A stretch of DNA of 12,414 nt from positions 1-12,414 of the forward strand of contig CAMAVG010000019.1 of the NCBI GenBank assembly GCA_945861605.1. Direction: 5' to 3'. This document shows positions 1 through 6,413 of the stretch, piece after piece (within the stretch, counting starts at the first letter, position 1; each line of letters starts with the position of its first letter). The translations under genes were made by a program, and so were the position numbers. Below the pieces are notes generated by a model. The model saw nothing but the letters and a program-made list of their open reading frames with translations. It did no database searches and was not told where the DNA came from. Source of the DNA: Rickettsia typhi. Its GTDB lineage: Bacteria; Pseudomonadota; Alphaproteobacteria; Rickettsiales; Deianiraeaceae.

Positions 1-138
1 ATTTAGTGTGCGAGTGGCGTTGTTATTTTGGCAAATTTCTTCCATTTTTTTGATAGAATCAATTGCAAAAACCAGACCACCGATGCCGGAATCGATGAAT
101 GCTACGGTCGTTGAGTCATTTTCGTTGAAAATTCCCAT
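1..138 (-). CDS. murI: Glutamate racemase, N-terminal 46 residues (cut by window edge)
   Basis: Glutamate racemase interconverts L- and D-glutamate in the cytoplasm to supply D-Glu for peptidoglycan. Only the N-terminus is present and the reading frame runs off base 1. It reads M-G-I-F-N-E-N-D, then the strand-loop FIDSGIGGLVF at residues 14-24, which matches the family signature FDSGxGGL; the Asp-Ser pair (16-17) lies in the active site in known racemases. Catalytic cysteines would lie beyond the window. The ATG at 136-138 is preceded by a good promoter (TTGATT, 17 bases, TATAAT), so the leader would be only about 6 bases. The gene follows nuoF on the same strand after 63 bases but seems to have its own promoter. 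An aspartate racemase family member is possible but less likely. Confidence 0.82.
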   Translation of the reverse strand, partial: MGIFNENDSTTVAFIDSGIGGLVFAIDSIKKMEEICQNNNATRTLN

Positions 139-150
139 AAAATAATAAAA

Positions 151-179
151 ATTATATTTTCTTGAAATGGCAAAATCAA
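151..179 (-). promoter_or_regulatory. Promoter of murI
   Basis: On the minus strand TTGATT (179-174) and a perfect TATAAT (156-151) are separated by exactly 17 bases. The expected transcription start is near base 144, only about 6 bases before the murI ATG, so the message would be nearly leaderless. An overlapping TTGACA begins at 186 but is too far from TATAAT to pair with it. Confidence 0.6.
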
Positions 180-201
180 TTGTCAATAAATTCTTGAATT
201 T

Positions 202-1482
202 TTATTGCTCAACCCTTAGTTTGATTTCTTCGCCAAAATGTTTGACCATCGCCTGAATTGGCCATGAGGCGGCGTCACCAAAAGCACAGATTGTGTGCCC
301 CTCGATGCCTTTTGTGATTTCGACTAGTTTATCAACTTCGCTGCGTTTGAAATCTCCAAGTTCGATGCGATGGATTAGGTCATAAAGCCATTTCACACCT
401 TCGCGACAAGGAGTACACTGACCGCAGGATTCATGTTTGTAGAACTTGGTAATTCGCGAAATGCACTTGACGATATCCGTTTTTTTGCCATTGACTTCCT
501 TTGCAATAACAATCATTCCGCCGGTGCCAAGGCTGGAGCCTGCATCACGCATGCCGTCGTAATCCATAATTGCGTTTGTGCAATTTTTTGCGGGAATTAA
601 CGGGCAAGATGACCCGCCGGGGATTATTGCGAGCAAATTATCCCAACCGCCGATTACTCCGCCTGCATGTTTTTCGATTAAATCCTTCATTGGAAGACCC
701 ATGTTTTCCTCAAAAACAGATGGGTTATTGACATGACCAGACACGCAAAAAAGCTTTGTTCCGTGGTTGTTTAGCCTTCCGATTGAAGCAAACCATTCGG
801 GACCTCTGCGTAAAATTTCAGGAACGGAGGCGATTGATTCCACATTGTTCACAACGGTTGGGCACCCATAAAGCCCAATCAGTGCGGGGAATGGTGGCTT
901 CAAACGGGGTTGACCTTTCTTGCCTTCGATTGATTCTATCATTGCGGTTTCTTCTCCGCAAATGTACGCGCCGGCGCCTCTGTGAACGAAAATTTCTAAA
1001 TCCCAGCCTGTTCCACAAGCATTTTTGCCAATCAGACCTGCTTTTTTTGCTTCCAAAATTGCTTTTTCCATGACTTTTGCCTCGTGAACATATTCCCCGC
1101 GGATGTATATGTAGCAAGTGTTTGCTTCAATTGCGCGCGAAGCGATTAATGCTCCTTCAAGAATTTTATGCGGTTCGTGGCGAAGAATTTCGCGATCTTT
1201 GCAAGTGCCGGGTTCGGATTCGTCGGCATTGATTATGAGGTAATGCGGTTTTTTTGTTTTTTCTTGAGGCGGAACGAACGACCATTTTAAGCCTGTGGCG
1301 AAGCCTGCTCCACCACGACCACGCAAGCCCGAGGTTTTTATTGCGGCAATCAGGCAGTCCTTTCCCATTTCAACAAATTCTTTCGTTCGCGACCAATCAC
1401 CGCGAGACATTGCCGAGTTTAAGTCGATTGCATCTTGACCATAAATATTTTGATAAATTCTATCTTCTTTTTTCAGAAACAT
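202..1482 (-). CDS. nuoF: NADH-quinone oxidoreductase subunit F (complex I, NADH/FMN subunit)
   Basis: NuoF is the peripheral complex I subunit that oxidises NADH, carries FMN and passes electrons to the [4Fe-4S] cluster N3. Visible motifs are the glycine-rich GRGGAGFATGLKW (55-67) and NADESEPGTCKDRE (85-98) of the NADH/FMN fold, GAGAYICGEETA (169-180), and cluster ligands ESCGQCTPCREG with Cys353, Cys356 and Cys359 plus Cys399 in HTICAFGDA. The 426-residue length is normal for stand-alone NuoF; there is no fused NuoE-type thioredoxin domain, which argues against HoxF or formate dehydrogenase relatives. No other nuo gene lies in the window. The gene begins 10 bases after a secreted amidotransferase-like gene and probably shares its transcript. 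No Shine-Dalgarno motif precedes the ATG. Detached nuoF genes are, to my knowledge, also found in Rickettsia. Confidence 0.96.
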   Translation of the reverse strand: MFLKKEDRIYQNIYGQDAIDLNSAMSRGDWSRTKEFVEMGKDCLIAAIKTSGLRGRGGAGFATGLKWSFVPPQEKTKKPHYLIINADESEPGTCKDREILRHEPHKILEGALIASRAIEANTCYIYIRGEYVHEAKVMEKAILEAKKAGLIGKNACGTGWDLEIFVHRGAGAYICGEETAMIESIEGKKGQPRLKPPFPALIGLYGCPTVVNNVESIASVPEILRRGPEWFASIGRLNNHGTKLFCVSGHVNNPSVFEENMGLPMKDLIEKHAGGVIGGWDNLLAIIPGGSSCPLIPAKNCTNAIMDYDGMRDAGSSLGTGGMIVIAKEVNGKKTDIVKCISRITKFYKHESCGQCTPCREGVKWLYDLIHRIELGDFKRSEVDKLVEITKGIEGHTICAFGDAASWPIQAMVKHFGEEIKLRVEQ

Positions 1483-1492
1483 TGCGTCACAA

Positions 1493-2329
1493 TTAATTTA
1501 CTAATGCACCTTTGATGTGGTGTTTTTGTTTTTCAGTTTTCACCTCCTTGCAAAATGATTCGAAGAGCTTGGTATCATATTTTGAAAGCTGAAATTCAGG
1601 ATGCCATTGAATTCCGACCATGAATGGGTAGTTTGTTTTTTGAATTGCTTCAACGACGCCATCATCAGTTTGAGCAATTGCCGTAAAGCCTTCTGCAACT
1701 TTTTTAACGGCTTGGTGGTGCATTGAATTTACCGCGTATCGTGTTTGTTTGCCGGCATTTTTTTGTAAAATTCCGCCTTTAATTTCAACTTCGTGTGCGA
1801 CGATTTCGACATCTGCCGAGCTGTGTTTGATATCTTTTTTCACTTGCGATGGAATATCCTGCCAAAGAGTTCCGCCAAATGCAACATTGATTATCTGGTT
1901 TCCACCGCAGATTCCTAAAATCGGTTTTTGCATTTTTGCGAGCTCGCGTACAAGTTCAATTTCAAATTCATTGCGATATTTCTCCGTTGTAAGTTCCATT
2001 ATTGGCTTTTCACCGTAAAGTGCGGGGTTGATATCAGGATTGTTGCCCGGAATGAGGAGTCCGTCAATCATTGAGGCGTAAGTTTTCACGCTTTCCGGAT
2101 TGGGATCAAGGAATATCACATGAATTCCTTTGCAGTTTTGTTTTAAAGTATTTGCATAATGTTCGCGGACGAAATATCTTCCGTGTGCACCGGTGACATC
2201 CGTTAAAATTTGATCACTCGATGGCATGGAATCAGTTCGCGAAAGGACTATTCCGATGATTTTATCAGCAGAAAGTGCATAGCTTGAGAACGCAAGAACG
2301 CATGGTAATAAAAATTTTAACATTTGCAT
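1493..2329 (-). CDS. Exported class I glutamine amidotransferase / peptidase C26 (gamma-glutamyl hydrolase-like) protein
   Basis: This 278-residue protein has the class I glutamine amidotransferase fold as found in peptidase C26 (PuuD and gamma-glutamyl hydrolase relatives). The nucleophile elbow ILGICGGNQ puts the catalytic Cys at 141, and the motif GIQWHPEF gives His243 and Glu245, so the triad is complete. DGLLIPGNNPDI (89-100) and SMHHQAV (202-208) are also family features. Unlike cytoplasmic PuuD, it starts with a typical signal peptide: Lys5, a hydrophobic stretch LLPCVLAFSSYAL and a likely cleavage near residues 20-21. That predicts periplasmic action on gamma-glutamyl compounds, perhaps host- or wall-derived; the substrate is unknown. 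An alternative start at Met3 would not change this. It is followed by nuoF after 10 bases and preceded by a 194-base gap with repeats. Hydrolase activity is inferred. Confidence 0.85.
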   Translation of the reverse strand: MQMLKFLLPCVLAFSSYALSADKIIGIVLSRTDSMPSSDQILTDVTGAHGRYFVREHYANTLKQNCKGIHVIFLDPNPESVKTYASMIDGLLIPGNNPDINPALYGEKPIMELTTEKYRNEFEIELVRELAKMQKPILGICGGNQIINVAFGGTLWQDIPSQVKKDIKHSSADVEIVAHEVEIKGGILQKNAGKQTRYAVNSMHHQAVKKVAEGFTAIAQTDDGVVEAIQKTNYPFMVGIQWHPEFQLSKYDTKLFESFCKEVKTEKQKHHIKGALVN

Positions 2330-2341
2330 CGTAATATGTTA

Positions 2342-2419
2342 TTATTAAACCCTGTTTATTTAAAATTGCTTTGTCAAGTGATAAATCGCGGTTTTTTCGG
2401 TGACTTATTAAACCTTGTT
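2342..2419. repeat. Direct repeat TTATTAAACC(C/T)TGTT, two copies
   Basis: A 15-base sequence occurs at 2342-2356 and 2405-2419, 63 bases apart, with 14 of 15 bases identical. The first copy begins 13 bases upstream of the amidotransferase start codon; the second overlaps that gene's possible -10 element. This arrangement would suit a pair of operator sites, but no regulator is identified. This gap (2330-2523) otherwise holds a short palindrome and no convincing gene. Confidence 0.5.
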
Positions 2420-2444
2420 ATAGCGTACTAGTACAGTGATACAA
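2417..2444 (-). promoter_or_regulatory. Possible promoter with palindrome in the spacer, for the 1493-2329 gene
   Basis: On the minus strand TTGTAT (2444-2439) and TATAAC (2422-2417) are 16 bases apart. The perfect 10-base palindrome GTACTAGTAC (2425-2434) lies inside the spacer, a usual place for a repressor or activator site. The transcript would have a leader of about 80 bases. A second TTGACA (2377-2372) starts 48 bases before the ATG but lacks a clear -10 element, so which promoter is used is uncertain. Confidence 0.33.
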
Positions 2445-2523
2445 AAAACAGAAAATTCGAAAAATTATCAGCGATATTACCAACAAAAAATAAACCACGG
2501 CAGGCGATTATGGAAGCGGAAAG

Positions 2524-3030
2524 TTAGAAATTATACGAAGCGGTAATTTTTGCGATATCAAGACCATTATTGGGGTGAGTAACCGTTCCGTTGCTTATGT
2601 GTGTAAAACCGCCACCAACTGCAATGTGTTTTGTTATGCGGTAGCTTGCCTCAATTGAAGAGCGAAGGTTGATCGGAAAACTTGTGCGTTTGTTATCAAT
2701 CCCGCCAATGTATGCAAACGATGGATGGAAAAGCGTCGTGAATTCAAGATTTTTAAAGGCGATTGTCTTGCTAATTCCGCCGCCGAGCATAACAGTTCCG
2801 CTTTCGGTGTAGAATGCTGAAGTGCCGTAGCGAATTCCACGCAAGTTTTCGTGCGGTTTGAATTGGAGGGTGGCATCGTAGGCTTTATTTTGGTTGGAAA
2901 ACGGGGATGAATAATCGCCTTTATCCGTTTGAAGTGCACCATAACTTAGGGTGAGGCTGTTGTTATTTGGAAGGTTTCCATCGTTAAAAAGGAAAAATAA
3001 CCAAGTTACGACAATCTGTAATCCACTCAT
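2524..3030 (-). CDS. pagL: PagL-like lipid A 3-O-deacylase / acyloxyacyl hydrolase, outer-membrane beta-barrel
   Basis: PagL removes the 3-O-linked acyl chain of lipid A in the outer membrane, which softens recognition of LPS. The 168-residue protein has the family layout: a short hydrophobic N-terminus (residues 5-15) that may be an export signal, alternating beta strands, and the C-terminal signature GGGFTHISNG (139-148) followed by PNNGLDI (153-159) and a terminal Phe as in barrel proteins. His144 and Ser146 match the catalytic His-x-Ser of Pseudomonas PagL (His126, Ser128). Asp158 lies 14 residues after the His, where Pseudomonas has Glu140, so an acidic third residue is plausible. The signal peptide is weak, without a clear cleavage site. 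The gene stands alone on the minus strand, divergent from ilvE. Deacylase activity is inferred from motifs only. Confidence 0.75.
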   Translation of the reverse strand: MSGLQIVVTWLFFLFNDGNLPNNNSLTLSYGALQTDKGDYSSPFSNQNKAYDATLQFKPHENLRGIRYGTSAFYTESGTVMLGGGISKTIAFKNLEFTTLFHPSFAYIGGIDNKRTSFPINLRSSIEASYRITKHIAVGGGFTHISNGTVTHPNNGLDIAKITASYNF

Positions 3031-3056
3031 TTTCTTTGATTTTTTGAAATTTTCAA

Positions 3057-3071
3057 GTCAATATTCTTGAC
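3057..3071. repeat. Small inverted repeat GTCAA-N5-TTGAC between pagL and ilvE
   Basis: GTCAA (3057-3061) and TTGAC (3067-3071) form a 15-base inverted repeat. The right arm is part of the ilvE -35 box. The left arm reads TTGACT on the minus strand but is only 31 bases from the pagL ATG, too close to act as its -35 box. It may be an operator or chance. Confidence 0.3.
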
Positions 3072-3095
3072 AATAGAAAAAGGCTTTTTTATTTT
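3067..3095 (+). promoter_or_regulatory. Promoter of ilvE-xseA
   Basis: A consensus TTGACA (3067-3072) is followed after exactly 17 bases by TATTTT (3090-3095), matching 4 of 6 positions of the -10 consensus. The predicted start near 3102 leaves a leader of about 16 bases with no Shine-Dalgarno motif. The box begins 51 bases before the ATG, the same distance seen for three other genes here. Confidence 0.6.
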
Positions 3096-3117
3096 GCAAG
3101 AAATTAAATAAATTCTT

Positions 3118-4002
3118 ATGCAACGCGAACCTTTTGATATGCGAGACGGCACCATTTTTTACAACGGAAACTTTGTTGAATGGAAGGACGCAAAAGTGCA
3201 TATTTTAAACCACGGCTTGCATTACGCCTCATCGGTTTTCGAAGGAGTGAGAATGTACAACGGCAAAATTTTCAAAAATACAGAACATAACATCAGATTG
3301 CATAAATCTGCGGAAATTCTGGATTTCGCACTGCCTTATTCAGTTGAAGAACTTGATGAACTTTGCTTGAAAATCTGCAAAATGAATAATCTTGATGATG
3401 CCTACATTCGCCCGTTTGCGTTTCGTGGAAGTGAACAAATGCAAATTTCGGGAAGTCTAAACAAGGTGCATGTTGGTGTTGCATCATGGCAATGGCCTGC
3501 ACTTCACGGAGACCTTAAACGCACCGGAATTCACATGATGGTTGCGAAATATCGCCGTCCGCCGGCAAATTGTGCACCGGTTTTTGCAAAAGCGGCCGGT
3601 CTTTATATGATAGTCACAATCTCAAAACATCAGGCGGAGCGCGCCGGTTTTCAGGATGCCCTCATGCTGGATTACCAAGAAAACATCGCCGAGGCAACTG
3701 GTGCGAACTTTTTTGCAATTTTTGACGGAGAAATCCACACACCAATTGCCGATTGCTTTTTAAATGGGTTGACGCGTCAAACTGTTATCCAACTTGCGAA
3801 AGATTTAGGCTACAAAGTTGTTGAACGCAAAATTACACTTCCAGAACTTGCACAAGCACAGGACGCCTTCATGACAGGCACCGCCGCTGAAGTTTCGCGA
3901 ATTGCTTCAATCACGGACGAAAAAGGCACAAAATACGAATTTAAGGACAACAAAATTTCCCTGCATTTACTTGATAAATATCAAGAATTGGTGCGGGCTT
4001 AG
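3118..4002 (+). CDS. ilvE: Branched-chain amino acid aminotransferase (class IV PLP)
   Basis: This cytoplasmic PLP enzyme transfers the amino group between glutamate and the 2-oxo acids of Val, Leu and Ile. The 294 residues cover the whole fold-type IV enzyme. HILNHGLHYASSVFEGVR (28-45) is the N-terminal motif, the PLP lysine is Lys158 in VFAKAAGLY, Glu192 lies in the cofactor motif NIAEATGANFF, and GLTRQTVIQLA (217-227) and FMTGTAAEV (251-259) are phosphate-binding and C-terminal signatures. RPFAFRGSEQM (98-108) and the SWQWP stretch resemble alphaproteobacterial IlvE. D-alanine aminotransferase and aminodeoxychorismate lyase are related folds, but the VFEGVR and TGTAAEV motifs favour IlvE. 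xseA follows after 9 bases, so they are probably cotranscribed from the promoter at 3067-3095, without obvious functional link. Confidence 0.93.
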   Translation: MQREPFDMRDGTIFYNGNFVEWKDAKVHILNHGLHYASSVFEGVRMYNGKIFKNTEHNIRLHKSAEILDFALPYSVEELDELCLKICKMNNLDDAYIRPFAFRGSEQMQISGSLNKVHVGVASWQWPALHGDLKRTGIHMMVAKYRRPPANCAPVFAKAAGLYMIVTISKHQAERAGFQDALMLDYQENIAEATGANFFAIFDGEIHTPIADCFLNGLTRQTVIQLAKDLGYKVVERKITLPELAQAQDAFMTGTAAEVSRIASITDEKGTKYEFKDNKISLHLLDKYQELVRA

Positions 4003-4011
4003 CTTTGAAAT

Positions 4012-5187
4012 GTGCCAGAAAATTTACCGTTTTTCACGGTCTCACGCATAAGTGACATCATAAAAAATACGATCGAGCAAACATTCCCCGTCGTGAACAT
4101 TCTTGGCGAGGTTTCAAATTTATCAATCACAGCAAAATACGCATTTTTTTCACTGAAAGACGACGAAGCATTAATTAAATGCGTTTGCTGGTCGCCATCT
4201 GAAGAGGTTCGCAGCATTTTAAAAAACGGAGAAAGGCTTATCGCAACTGGGAAAATCACGGCTTACAAGTCCGGTTCATACTACCAACTCACGGCATACA
4301 AAGTGAAATATCACGGCGTTGGGGAAATTGCAAATCAGTTCGAATTTCTCAAAAACAAGCTTCAAAAAGAGGGTATTTTCGACGCAATCCACAAAAAACC
4401 ACTGCCAACATTTGTGCAAAATATCGCGGTAATTTCTGCGAAAAACAGTGCCGCAATTGAGGACATTTTCACAACACTCAAAGGCACAATTGTGCGAAAA
4501 ACATATTTTATTCCCGCCACAATGCAAGGTTCTGCCTGCGTTTCTTCGGTTATCAGTGCGTTGAAAGTGGCGGAAAATTTGCCAGTCGATGCCATTTTGA
4601 TTGCCCGCGGCGGAGGTTCTCTCGAGGACCTCTCCCAATTCAACAGCGAGGAACTTGCGCGCGAGGTTTTTGCCGCAAAAATTCCGATAATCTCGGCGAT
4701 TGGTCACGAAATTGACTTCACAATTCTGGATTTCGTCGCGGATTTTCGTGCCCCAACACCAACTTACGGTGCACAAATGATTTCCCCGCAAAAAAGTGAG
4801 GTTATTCAGAAAATTATGGCTATGGAAACGGTTATTTCGCAGAAAACTCAATTTGAAATTGCACAATTTGGGAATAATCTTGAAAATATTGAATACAAAA
4901 TGCAAAATTCGGTGGAAAATGCCATTCGAAATGCCAAAAGAAGACTTGAAAATGCCGAAAATGCGTTGAATATTCGCACTTTTCTTGCAAAAATTAAGGA
5001 TTTTTCAACACGAATCCTCATTCTTGAGCAGAAAATTGAGCAAATCAACCCGCAAAAAGTGTTAAAAATGGGCTTTGTTGCGTTGAAATCTGGCGATTGC
5101 TTTGAAAATAACCCCGAAAACTTGCCGGAAAACTTTGAGATTGTTACTCATTTTGGGAATTTTCCTGCGAAAAAAAGAAATCCTTGA
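4012..5187 (+). CDS. xseA: Exodeoxyribonuclease VII large subunit
   Basis: With the small subunit XseB it forms a single-strand-specific exonuclease used in repair and recombination. Domains are an N-terminal OB fold (about 5-100; VVNILGEVSNLSI at 27-39), the catalytic region with IARGGGSLEDL (197-207) and AIGHEIDFTILDFVADFRAPTP (229-250), then a helical arm (about 260-345) and the C-terminal VLKMGFVAL strand (350-358). At 391 residues it is shorter than the 456 of E. coli, mainly through a shorter helical arm, as in other compact genomes. The start is GTG at 4012: an in-frame TGA at 4006-4008 rules out any longer form, and the nearby ATG at 4010 is out of frame. No xseB is present nearby. 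Its last 44 bases overlap the convergent dus gene. Confidence 0.95.
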   Translation: MPENLPFFTVSRISDIIKNTIEQTFPVVNILGEVSNLSITAKYAFFSLKDDEALIKCVCWSPSEEVRSILKNGERLIATGKITAYKSGSYYQLTAYKVKYHGVGEIANQFEFLKNKLQKEGIFDAIHKKPLPTFVQNIAVISAKNSAAIEDIFTTLKGTIVRKTYFIPATMQGSACVSSVISALKVAENLPVDAILIARGGGSLEDLSQFNSEELAREVFAAKIPIISAIGHEIDFTILDFVADFRAPTPTYGAQMISPQKSEVIQKIMAMETVISQKTQFEIAQFGNNLENIEYKMQNSVENAIRNAKRRLENAENALNIRTFLAKIKDFSTRILILEQKIEQINPQKVLKMGFVALKSGDCFENNPENLPENFEIVTHFGNFPAKKRNP

Positions 5188-6139
5188 TTGACTTTTTCAT
5201 GAATTCGACGCTTTCGCAAGTGTTCATTTTTGCCCTGAAATGTGACGAACCCGAAATGCTGGAAGTATACCATGAAATTTGCTTTTTTGCCAAATTCAAG
5301 CCAACTTGTTGCGGGTAGAACGCGAGCATTTCTTCCAAATGCCAAAGGGCTATTTCCCCAATCTCGGAAAGGGTTTTTGGCAAATTATCCGCCTTTTTTC
5401 CATTCAATTCGCACTGCATTTCGTGAATCAGCCACGGCTTTCCGTAAGCGCCGCGACCAATCATCACGCCGTCAGTTTTTCCTTTTTCGAGAGCCTCCCG
5501 CGCATTTTCGACGGTTTTGATATCGCCATTTGAAATAACGGGAATTTTCACAGAATTTTTCACTTTTTGAATGAAATCCCAGTCAGCATTGCCGGAATAC
5601 AGTTGCGATCTAGTCCTTCCGTGGATTGTGATCATTTTCGCGCCGACTTCTTCAAACGCCTTGCAAAGTTCGGGAGCATTCAAGTTTTGGGAATCCCAGC
5701 CCATGCGAGTCTTGACCGTAACAGGGATTTTCACCGCTTTCACGACAGCTTCAACGATTTTTATCGCAAGTTCGGGAGTTTTCATCATTGCTGAACCTGC
5801 GTGTCCGTTCGTGACTTTTTTCACAGGGCAGCCGTAGTTTATGTCGATGACATCAGCACCCATTTCCTCATTCAACTTCGCCGCTTCTACCATAACATCA
5901 ATTTCGCAACCTGCAATTTGCACACCGTGAGTAGTGTTTTTGTTATCCGTGTGTTTGAGTTTTTCCAGCGATTGGCGGGTTTCGAGAATCATCGCACGGG
6001 AGGCTATCATTTCAGAGATCGTGTAGCAACAGCCAAAATGTTCGGCAATTTTGCGAAAGGGAAGGTCGGTCACACCAGACATTGGGGCGAGAATCACGGG
6101 AATTTGATTTTCGAAAATGCGGGAAAGTTTGTTGTTCAT
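5144..6139 (-). CDS. dusB: tRNA-dihydrouridine synthase, DusB/NifR3 type
   Basis: This FMN enzyme reduces uridine to dihydrouridine in tRNA D-loops using NADPH. The 331 residues show the TIM barrel start VILAPMSGVTDLPFR (15-29), the catalytic Cys104 in DINYGCPVKKV (99-109), GSAMMK (115-120), the phosphate- and substrate-site TVKTRMGWD (141-149), TIHGRTR (171-177) and the FMN-phosphate loops VISNGDI (201-207) and GVMIGRGAYGKPW (224-236), followed by a helical C-terminal domain. These fit DusB of proteobacteria and alphaproteobacterial NifR3 more than DusA or DusC. Its ATG is one base after the stop of a small coiled-coil gene (TAA-A-ATG), so translation is probably coupled. The 3' end overlaps xseA tail-to-tail by 44 bases, and no terminator is visible. 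Confidence 0.94.
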   Translation of the reverse strand: MNNKLSRIFENQIPVILAPMSGVTDLPFRKIAEHFGCCYTISEMIASRAMILETRQSLEKLKHTDNKNTTHGVQIAGCEIDVMVEAAKLNEEMGADVIDINYGCPVKKVTNGHAGSAMMKTPELAIKIVEAVVKAVKIPVTVKTRMGWDSQNLNAPELCKAFEEVGAKMITIHGRTRSQLYSGNADWDFIQKVKNSVKIPVISNGDIKTVENAREALEKGKTDGVMIGRGAYGKPWLIHEMQCELNGKKADNLPKTLSEIGEIALWHLEEMLAFYPQQVGLNLAKKQISWYTSSISGSSHFRAKMNTCESVEFMKKSIKDFFFSQENSQNE

Positions 6140-6140
6140 T

Positions 6141-6356
6141 TTAGCGGTCAGAAGGGCGGGAAAAATAGCCTGTAATTAAGCCCTTAAGTTCACCGATTTC
6201 TTGTTTGATATCGCCGATTTCTTTTCGAGTATCCTTGACATCGTCCTCCACTCTATCAATTCGACGATTAAGACCTGTAATGGCATATCCAATTATTGCA
6301 AGTCCTATGGTAGTAAAAAGTGGCAACCAGTTGGTTACAAAATATGCAAAATCCAT
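6141..6356 (-). CDS. Small membrane-anchored coiled-coil protein, copy 1 (71 residues)
   Basis: I do not recognise a named family. The protein has one hydrophobic segment (about residues 6-26, FVTNWLPLFTTIGLAIIGYAI), a short basic boundary (NRR), four clean heptads (30-58) with Ile or Val at a fixed position (IDRVEDD, VKDTRKE, IGDIKQE, IGELKGL), and the tail ITGYFSRPSDR. The topology suggests a membrane-anchored oligomer with its coiled coil in the cytoplasm. A paralogue at 11989-12246 shares both ends of the protein; the 14 codons of GELKGLITGYFSRP differ at only four bases, all silent. That silent-only pattern shows selection on the protein and supports it as real. It lies between gap and dus, with its own TTGACA box, and its stop is one base from the dus ATG. 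Function unknown. Confidence 0.8.
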   Translation of the reverse strand: MDFAYFVTNWLPLFTTIGLAIIGYAITGLNRRIDRVEDDVKDTRKEIGDIKQEIGELKGLITGYFSRPSDR

Positions 6357-6379
6357 TTTTCTCTAATTAAAGTTAGGGT

Positions 6380-6407
6380 AATTTAGTGTATATTATTATT
6401 TTGTCAA
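6380..6407 (-). promoter_or_regulatory. Promoter-like element of small coiled-coil copy 1 and dus
   Basis: On the minus strand TTGACA (6407-6402) is followed after 16 bases by TAAATT (6385-6380, 4 of 6 matches to the -10 consensus). TTGACA starts 51 bases before the ATG. The first 19 bases match those at the same place upstream of the paralogue at 11938 in 16 positions, all three differences being A/T swaps. It begins just after the gap stop codon, so the small gene and dus can be transcribed separately from gap. Confidence 0.5.
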
Positions 6408-6413
6408 TCAATT

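Noticed and set aside
202..1482. NuoF-like subunit of a hydrogenase or formate dehydrogenase
   Set aside because: Length 426 with no fused NuoE-like or extra ferredoxin domains and no hydrogenase or dehydrogenase partner genes nearby fits plain complex I NuoF.
2336..2431. 31-codon plus-strand ORF in the gap upstream of the amidotransferase gene
   Set aside because: Short, low complexity, no start signal, and it coincides with the direct repeats, which fall in frame by chance (63 bases apart).
4276..4905. 209-codon minus-strand ORF inside xseA
   Set aside because: It is antisense to a clear, conserved xseA and its Asn/Cys/Phe-rich composition is what the opposite strand of an AT-rich gene gives.
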